DNA of 36,290 bases from Syntrophobacteraceae bacterium (lineage in GTDB: Bacteria > Desulfobacterota > Syntrophobacteria > Syntrophobacterales > Syntrophobacteraceae). The stretch is taken from the NCBI GenBank assembly GCA_003165235.1, contig PLSV01000187.1:9075-45364 (forward strand), given 5' to 3'. Both the position numbers and the translations under genes were made by a program. The notes beneath the pieces were generated by a model. The model saw only the letters and a program-made list of their open reading frames with translations, did not search any database and was not told the DNA's origin. Below, piece by piece: positions 31,029-36,290 of this stretch; positions within the stretch are counted from its first letter, which is position 1, and every line of letters begins with the position of its first letter.

Positions 31029-31369
31029 CTCAAACTGCTTCATTCTAACAGAAGTTCCGCTGAGCATGGCAAATCCTTTTGCAAAGAAATGTCAAGCCGC
31101 TGAGACTGGATTTTTAACGATATTTTATATAGATAATTTAAGAAGCCATCAAACTTCGCCTCGAACCGGACAGGAATCATTATTCTGACTGAAGATAAAT
31201 GAGTTTTCTCGGTTGCTTGGAGTGGATCGAGTGACCGTGTCTCGATGGGAAGTGGATTGCTTTGTGTCTGTTCCATTGGCATCCTAACGAGCCGTTAATG
31301 TGACAGATCGATTCCAAATGAGTCTGTAACGATACATGGATGGTTATTTCCGTAAGCTTGAACGCATTG

Positions 31370-32056
31370 TTAGGCGGCAGAGATATCATGACTGATTTCA
31401 ATTATTCCGGATATTCCACGTAACTTTTCAATTAATTGAATGATATGTTCATTGTTTGCTCTGCTTAGAGTTACCTGAACCTGTTCCTTTTCGATCATGT
31501 CACTCGGTTGAATCACAATGTGGAGCATGTGAAGGTCAACTTGTTCAATGGCCGACTCAATGCTTTGCAAAGATATTGAATTATGATCAAGCAGTAGTGT
31601 AATACATCGGAATCGCTTATTGGCGAACAAACGCCTCTCTATCGGTTTTATGCCAACGAGAATAATTAGAACAACCCCGGTTGCGCATGTAGCTGCAACA
31701 TACTGCCCTCCTCCAACTTACAAACCGATTGCGGCTACGGACCAAAGGCTTGCAGCAGTGGTTAGCCCTCGAATAATTTCCCTTCGAAAAATGATTGTCC
31801 CAGCCCCAAGAAAACCAATTCCACTAACGACTTGAGCAGCGACTCGTGATGGGTAAAGAACAATATTAGGATGACCTGTTAAAACATCCCTAAATCCAAA
31901 AGTAGAAACAAGCATGAACATTGTAGCGCCAACTGGCGCCAGCATGTGAGTGCGCAATCCGGCAACCCAATCCAGACGTTCTCGCTCTATGCCTATGATG
32001 CTGCCCAACAATTCCGACAAAAATAACCGTAAGACAATTTCTTGGTAAATCAGCAT
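31370..32056 (-). pseudogene. mgtC: MgtC/SapB-family membrane protein interrupted by one stop codon
   Basis: Read through, the frame encodes about 228 residues: an MgtC N-terminal membrane domain (SELLGSIIGIERERLDW, GLRTHMLAPVGATMFMLVS, SGIGFLGAGTI, GLTTAASLWSVAAIGL) and the C-terminal ACT-like domain. A single TAA at 31718-31720 follows AAIGL, exactly where the family has another small residue before VGGGQYVAA; the frame then continues without any shift through VLIILVGIKPIERRL to a normal end. All other conserved positions look intact, so the lesion is recent, a sequencing error, or read through. MgtC affects magnesium-limited growth and ATP synthase in pathogens; its role in environmental bacteria is unclear. 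Confidence 0.8.
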
Positions 32057-32305
32057 TTGTCCCTCTTCACAGTATTTATGTGTAATGTCTTGCTACGCAA
32101 GGGCCAAATCCTCGTCCAGCAATTCAATTTGATTCGTTCTCTTGCACAACTCAAGCCGCCTGTTCCTGCATGAAAAAATCTGACGGTCTGTGTCGTGTCA
32201 ATATTATGTCGTCACCGTCAAAGGATAGATGAGATGATTCCTTTTGTCCAGTCGGTTTACCGAATCCCGCAAGCAGGATCAATACGGCCATCCCCCGGGG
32301 AGTTA

Positions 32306-33520
32306 TTACCGTTGTGCGTGTGGGGGTATCGTGGGCACCGGCAGGTCATAGGCGAAAAGCACACCATTGCCGTATTTCCCACCGTGGGAGGCCAGACCGA
32401 AAAGAGTATTCCCCAGCAGGAGCAGTCGCCCGTCGACCCAGGACCCGTCAGTGCCGTCAAAACGGTGCAACACCGTGTATTGCGATCCGTCGAGTCCGAT
32501 GGAGTAGATCACTCCGAAGGTGTTGTTAGGTCCTCCATTGCCGGTCGTGGCGCCGTAGAGCTTATTTCCCACCAGAATCACGCCTTCGAAGGGACCACTA
32601 TCCTTTTTAGTGAAACTGTGCAAAATCTGGTAATCTGCGCCACCGGGCCGCATGGAGAAGATCACCCCCTCGTTGTAGGCGCCCCCAAAGGTTGTGACCC
32701 CGAAGATCCGGTTATTGGCCAGGATCGGCGTGGCGAAGGAGTTTGTCCCGTCCAAAGCGCCGAAATGGTGCAGGACTTTGAAGTTCGATCCGTTAGTCTC
32801 AATCGAAAACACCGTTCCACGATTATTATCGCCGCCCCAGGAAGTGGCGCCGTAGAGAATGCCGTTCTCCAAGGCCAGGCCGCCTTCGGGCTGCGCCCCA
32901 TCACTCCCGCTGAAGCTGTGCAGGATAGACAAACCGGTTCCGTCCGGTCGAACGGCAAACACCGCTCCATAGTCGGATGCACTACCACCCAGCGACGCTG
33001 TGCCGTACAGTTGTGTCCCGTCGGAAACAAAATGGGCGCAGGGAAGCGCCGCGTAGAGGTCTGCTCCGCTATCTCCGCCGCAACTGAATTCCCAGAACTC
33101 ATTATAATTACTTCCATCGGTTTGGAGCGACAACAGGGCGCCACAGCCGTTGTTATCCAGGTTTACGCAGTTGGTTTGGCTGCATCCCCCTGCCCATGTT
33201 ATTCCGTACAGAGCGCCGCCCTGGTAAAACAGACTCCCATGGGGCCATGCGCCATCACCGGGTTGGCCGGCAAAATGGTGAAGCAGGGTGAAGCCGGAGC
33301 CATCGGAGGCAAGCGAGAAAATCATTCCCATATTGTCGATGGCATCACCGGCAGTCATCCCATAGAGCCTGCCGTCTACCGAGATCAGGTGGCCGTACGG
33401 CGCCGATCCATCGGTCCCGTCGAATTCGTGAATAATCCTGTAGCCTGCCAGAGCCGTTCGGTCAGCGGCAACCAGCAATGCGAACAGGAACAACACCCCT
33501 ACCATCAATCCCCTTCTCAT
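32306..33520 (-). CDS. Exported GloVer-repeat protein
   Basis: A 404-residue exported protein: signal peptide (MRRGLMVGVLFLFALLVA, cleavage near ALA-GY) and then seven or eight tandem repeats of about 45-55 residues. Each has a core like ILHSFSGSDGAQPEGGL, LYGATSWGGDNNRGTVFSI and a DG-containing turn, matching the extracellular 'GloVer' repeat (TIGR03803-type). Such repeats probably fold as a beta-propeller. No anchor or sorting motif is seen. The ATG at 33520 has GGGGAAGGGAAGACC upstream; a longer start lacks a signal peptide at its N-terminus. Function is unknown; it sits downstream of a beta-barrel protein on the same strand, 101 bp away. Confidence 0.8.
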   Translation of the reverse strand: MRRGLMVGVLFLFALLVAADRTALAGYRIIHEFDGTDGSAPYGHLISVDGRLYGMTAGDAIDNMGMIFSLASDGSGFTLLHHFAGQPGDGAWPHGSLFYQGGALYGITWAGGCSQTNCVNLDNNGCGALLSLQTDGSNYNEFWEFSCGGDSGADLYAALPCAHFVSDGTQLYGTASLGGSASDYGAVFAVRPDGTGLSILHSFSGSDGAQPEGGLALENGILYGATSWGGDNNRGTVFSIETNGSNFKVLHHFGALDGTNSFATPILANNRIFGVTTFGGAYNEGVIFSMRPGGADYQILHSFTKKDSGPFEGVILVGNKLYGATTGNGGPNNTFGVIYSIGLDGSQYTVLHRFDGTDGSWVDGRLLLLGNTLFGLASHGGKYGNGVLFAYDLPVPTIPPHAQR

Positions 33521-33621
33521 GGTCTTCCCTTCCCCGGGTAAATTGAGATGGTTGAATTGAAAAGAACAAGAACCGTACGTTTCAAAATCCACATACCGCA
33601 TGAACCGCTCTTCGAATATTC

Positions 33622-34377
33622 TTAGAACTTGTAGTTAACGCCGATGCTGAAGATGTTGGCCGTTGTATTCCATTTGTACCCTTCCGTGTTCGGCGGGTTC
33701 GGTGAAATCGGACCGGCAGTGACGGACTCGCTTCCGAGGTCCATATACAGATACTCAACCTTGACGGTCCAACGCTTCGAAACTGCGTATTCGACGCCTC
33801 CGCCCAAGGCCCAGCCCACCTTTGCAGCGCTAAGGGATGCGGGGTAGCTATTATACCCCTGCCCAAAGTTAGTATTCGCCGAGTAGGACACATCGCCGTA
33901 GGCAAGACCTCCAGTCGCATAGACGAGCACGGTGGGCTGCACAGTGTAGCCCAACCGCGGCCGCAGTGTTCCGTACCAGTTGGTATTCTCATGTGCTGAT
34001 ATGACACCCTGGAAAGTGGCGCCGTTGTTTAAAAGGATAGGGGAGACGCTTTTGGACCCGCTCATTCCTGACCCCGAAAAGTCGGCCTCGATTCCGGCGA
34101 CGAAGCGACTCATTTGATAGTTGTAGCCGAGTTGCACACCACCAACGATCCCGCCCGGATCGGGACTCAGTGTCGACGGCGCCTGGTCAGTGGAGATCCG
34201 AGGAAGGGGCAGCGGGTTAACGTAGGTATCTGCATTGCCCTGGCCGTAGCCGAGGTGGACACCGGCGTAAGGCCCCGTCCAGTCAAAGGACGGTGCACTC
34301 TCCGCCCCCGGAGCTATTTGACTGAAGATCAGCACCCAGGCCAGTGACAGCAAACACGTCAAGCGCGACAATTTCAT
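33622..34377 (-). CDS. Outer-membrane beta-barrel protein (Opa/OmpW-like porin family)
   Basis: A 251-residue exported protein: signal peptide (MKLSRLTCLLSLAWVLIFS, cleavage near APGAES), then an eight-stranded barrel pattern with the typical opening FDWTGPYAGVHLGYGQG, central GGVQLGYNYQ, WYGTLRPRLGYT and GWALGGGVEYAVSKRWTVKVEYLYMDLG blocks, and a terminal Phe (IGVNYKF) as the outer-membrane insertion signal. Relatives are the OmpA-like-barrel/Omp25 group. The ATG at 34377 has a strong AAGGAGGAAAGTC upstream. Its leader contains copy B of the repeated leader element. Confidence 0.85.
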   Translation of the reverse strand: MKLSRLTCLLSLAWVLIFSQIAPGAESAPSFDWTGPYAGVHLGYGQGNADTYVNPLPLPRISTDQAPSTLSPDPGGIVGGVQLGYNYQMSRFVAGIEADFSGSGMSGSKSVSPILLNNGATFQGVISAHENTNWYGTLRPRLGYTVQPTVLVYATGGLAYGDVSYSANTNFGQGYNSYPASLSAAKVGWALGGGVEYAVSKRWTVKVEYLYMDLGSESVTAGPISPNPPNTEGYKWNTTANIFSIGVNYKF

Positions 34378-34424
34378 GACTTTCCTCCTTTTTCCAAGGT
34401 GGCGCCGGAGGATCTTAAGCCGGG

Positions 34425-34590
34425 ATAATGCATCAACTTCTGCGCTCTGCATCCAAACTGCATGTTGGGATCGGATTTTTGCCCGAAAAACTTCCGTTGC
34501 GCCCCCGAAACCCGTAGAAACCATACGATTTCCCAAATCGAACATGCAAGAGAAATGCCGGTAGGACTGGTTTTTGCGGTTTCAGGACGC
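34425..34590 (-). repeat. Conserved leader element, copy B
   Basis: Aligned along about 165 nt with 4963-5130, same orientation relative to the downstream gene. Its 3' end lies about 50 nt before the beta-barrel start codon. See copy A for the shared blocks. Confidence 0.6.
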
Positions 34591-34666
34591 AGCACCACTG
34601 AGGATGTTGAATCGCTGATCGATCTCCCTCATGAGAAGAAACCCGGTATCTGCTTCGAAAAGGCCT

Positions 34667-34693
34667 GGTGGGCTGCGCTCCGCTTAGCCCACC
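34667..34693. repeat. Small palindromic hairpin
   Basis: GGTGGGCT and AGCCCACC form a perfect 8-bp stem around 11 bases. It resembles short REP-like elements. The gap 34591-35327 otherwise holds only the tiny frame at 35032 and no clear gene. Confidence 0.5.
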
Positions 34694-35031
34694 CTGATAT
34701 GGTCCTTTTCATCGTTTAGGGCAGCCCGCAGAGACATGAAATGCTGTGGTGATTTTTGCGCCCTAAAATCGATACTAATGGATTTGTCGAAATCCGGTCG
34801 TATGGTCCCTCCCTGTTTGTCACCAACCGCGCGCATGCAGCCTCCCCTCCCTCTGACAAATTTGCGACATAAAATCAGTTGGTTGGGATGAACGCAGTAT
34901 AATTCTCAGGCCTGCTCAGGCATAATCCAGGCTTGACTTGCTTCAGCATAGTCAGCGCCCTGCGCCGTTAACAGGACCGGTCATAGCACGAACACGCGCA
35001 TTCGTGGAAGATACACGGTTGAGAATCCGGC

Positions 35032-35121
35032 ATGGAAGTAATGGTTCCAGATGAGATGGTGGAGGCGGCGGGAGTTGAAGCCGAGACCCGGCTCAATCGA
35101 TTGATCCATCAAACCCCGTAA
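35032..35121 (+). CDS. Possible 29-residue UPF0175-like antitoxin remnant
   Basis: A 29-codon frame starting MEVMVPDEMVEAAG and continuing VEAETRLNRLI. The opening resembles the N-terminus of UPF0175-type antitoxins (V-x-x-PDE-x-x-x-AAG), which have about 80-90 residues. No toxin gene follows and the ribosome-binding site is weak, so it is probably a decayed fragment or chance. Confidence 0.25.
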   Translation: MEVMVPDEMVEAAGVEAETRLNRLIHQTP

Positions 35122-35327
35122 CATCCAACATTCCCAACGACATAGTCTCTCTTTCCGGCTGTTTTGAGTCTTTTAAAATTCGTCATGTTTCGCCAGGATT
35201 CACCTCGTTTCGGGAAAGTTTGGGGGAAGTGGTATTTAGAGCCAATTTGGTTTCACACTTTGAACGATTGCTGCTAAAATATAAGCACTGAGCGCAGGCA
35301 TATACTTAATCTAAGAGGAGGGGAAAG

Positions 35328-35903
35328 ATGAAGTCGCCTAAGTTGATGAGCCTGGTAATATTGTTGACTATTGGCGTACTTGCTCTACCTCAGCCTTCAA
35401 CCGCTGATTCTGAGCTTTATAGAGAAAATAAGAGCAAATCAACAAGAGAGACTACAATTAATGCCTATGCAAGACTTATTGCCAAAAATGATGGAAGTGC
35501 AGTAGCGACGCTGTCAGCTTTCGTGAAAAAAAGTGGGCTATCTGGAGTAGGTAAGGGTAGAGCGATGCTTATTTTATACGATATGGACGGGAAAGTTTTA
35601 ATGAACGTTAGCGCAGGTGATACAGTTTATGCAGATCCTAATCATGGCTATGCGGAAAAGAAAGACTCTCAATCAAGTACACTATTGACGCCAATAGCCT
35701 ACAAAGTTGTAGCATGTTCCTTGGTAGTAAGTGTAGATGATAAAGATATCATAACAGACATTGAAGAAACAACAGGAGATACTTTGAACCGTTGGGTGCA
35801 AGATGCGCTGAAACAGGCTAATCTTTCCGCCATTGTTGGTATACCGGTTGGTGGAAGTATACCTTTACCCGGCGTGGATGGTGTACTGAAACGTATAAAG
35901 TAA
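35328..35903 (+). CDS. Exported protein of unknown function
   Basis: A 191-residue protein with a strong ribosome-binding site (AAGAGGAGGGGAAAG before ATG) and a signal peptide (MKSPKLMSLVILLTIGVLAL, cleavage near STADS). The mature part has two mixed alpha/beta stretches, VATLSAFVKKSGLSGVGKGRAMLILYDMDGK and a YKVVACSLVVSV strand, and a Gly/Pro-rich tail. No cysteine pairs except a single internal Cys; no repeat or membrane segment. No family was recognised. Codon use is noticeably more A/T-rich (AGA, ATA, TTA) than in the B12 operons, so recent acquisition is possible. It stands alone between long noncoding stretches; 35904-36241 contains no gene I can support. Confidence 0.7.
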   Translation: MKSPKLMSLVILLTIGVLALPQPSTADSELYRENKSKSTRETTINAYARLIAKNDGSAVATLSAFVKKSGLSGVGKGRAMLILYDMDGKVLMNVSAGDTVYADPNHGYAEKKDSQSSTLLTPIAYKVVACSLVVSVDDKDIITDIEETTGDTLNRWVQDALKQANLSAIVGIPVGGSIPLPGVDGVLKRIK

Positions 35904-36241
35904 TTGTAATGGTTCTAATGAAGACTGCCGGTGCTTCATTCTTGGTTTCATGAACTGACGCGCCTGTCGGACACGGGATAGTTTTTGGAAAGGGAGAACC
36001 CTGGGATAATCAGTATGAGGCAACTTCAGTCGATTGTTATCACCATACACGGTTATCCCCCATCTTTGGGATGATCTTTCCCTCCCCGGAAATTCGATCC
36101 TTGCCATTATCGTATCTGCGCTTTCCCCGCACATACCTGCCGGGCCGGGAAAATTTTTTGTTAACCCTGCCATTTTCCTGCGCTCAGGGAGTTCTCCGCT
36201 CTGCACTTAAAAAAACATACATAATTCCTGAATACCCACTT

Positions 36242-36290
36242 ATACTAAGTTGCGTTCAAGTTGAGGCAATCGAAAAGAGCGGGGAAGTGA
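36242..36290. repeat. Right copy of the 49-bp inverted repeat at the window ends
   Basis: Inverted partner of 13-61. It runs to the last base of the window, so the true element may extend further. Confidence 0.8.

Noticed and set aside
31040-31282. 80-codon minus-strand frame in the gap before mgtC
   Set aside because: No ribosome-binding site, AT-rich random-looking composition, and part overlaps the repeat-containing gap.
32195-33541. Long plus-strand open frame of 448 codons
   Set aside because: It is antisense to the GloVer-repeat gene. The minus frame has a signal peptide, ribosome-binding site and family repeats.
61-36290. The window as a single prophage, conjugative element or defence island
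   Set aside because: No integrase, phage structural genes, conjugation genes or recognised defence genes; only one decayed transposase fragment and small repeats.

Overview
The window reads as one accessory-to-core segment from an anaerobic, flagellated Gram-negative bacterium. The best guess is a deltaproteobacterial lineage (Thermodesulfobacteriota). This rests on an oxygen-independent cobamide lower-ligand pathway, several outer-membrane and periplasmic proteins, FliD, and a GEMM-type riboswitch whose body looks like those of Geobacter and relatives. No tRNA, rRNA or CRISPR array was seen. The two ends carry a 49-bp inverted repeat (46/49 identical), so the window may be a contig cut at a dispersed repeat.

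Layout. 61-1631 (-): LicD-type transferase and GT25 glycosyltransferase for surface glycans. 1886-2011: MITE-like element. 2107-3958 (-): beta-keto acid cleavage enzyme plus 3-hydroxyacyl-CoA dehydrogenase. 4268-4945 (-): membrane methyltransferase behind a leader element that recurs near 34.5 kb. 5750-6150 (+): tiny Cys-rich exported protein with a strong terminator. 6167-6469 (+): IS1182-type transposase fragment. 6709-7692 (-): SphA-like outer-membrane protein with a long leader. 8200-16997 (-): a cobamide operon, promoter to end bzaF-bzaC-bzaD-bzaE-cbiR-cobT-cobS, under a cobalamin riboswitch with its own terminator. 17511-21574 (-): a second B12-riboswitch operon, cbiX-cbiM-cbiN-cbiQ-cbiO-cbiL. 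22125-24392 (+): flavin-binding NimA-like protein and a TPR glycosyltransferase. 24613-27573 (-): FliD and a J-domain protein, the latter preceded by a c-di-GMP-type riboswitch. 27977-30833: Spy/CpxP-like protein with a perfect CpxR box, convergent with a CpxA/CpxR-like pair. 31370-32056 (-): mgtC split by one in-frame stop. 32306-34377 (-): GloVer-repeat protein and beta-barrel protein. 35328-35903 (+): unknown exported protein.

The centre of the window is about 14 kb of B12 metabolism. The upstream operon imports cobalt (CbiMNQO), inserts it (CbiX) and starts ring methylation (CbiL). The downstream operon is predicted to make 5,6-dimethylbenzimidazole without oxygen (BzaF, C, D, E), activate it (CobT), attach it (CobS), and perhaps strip foreign lower ligands from scavenged cobamides (CbiR). 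The most distinctive points are: a ThiC-like enzyme under B12 rather than thiamine control; a BzaC candidate fused to a Cys-rich DUF2284-like domain; CbiR inside a synthesis operon; and a ~140-bp repeat present both upstream of the riboswitch and inside the operon just before cobT. All assignments come from reading sequence and recalled family motifs; no database search was run.
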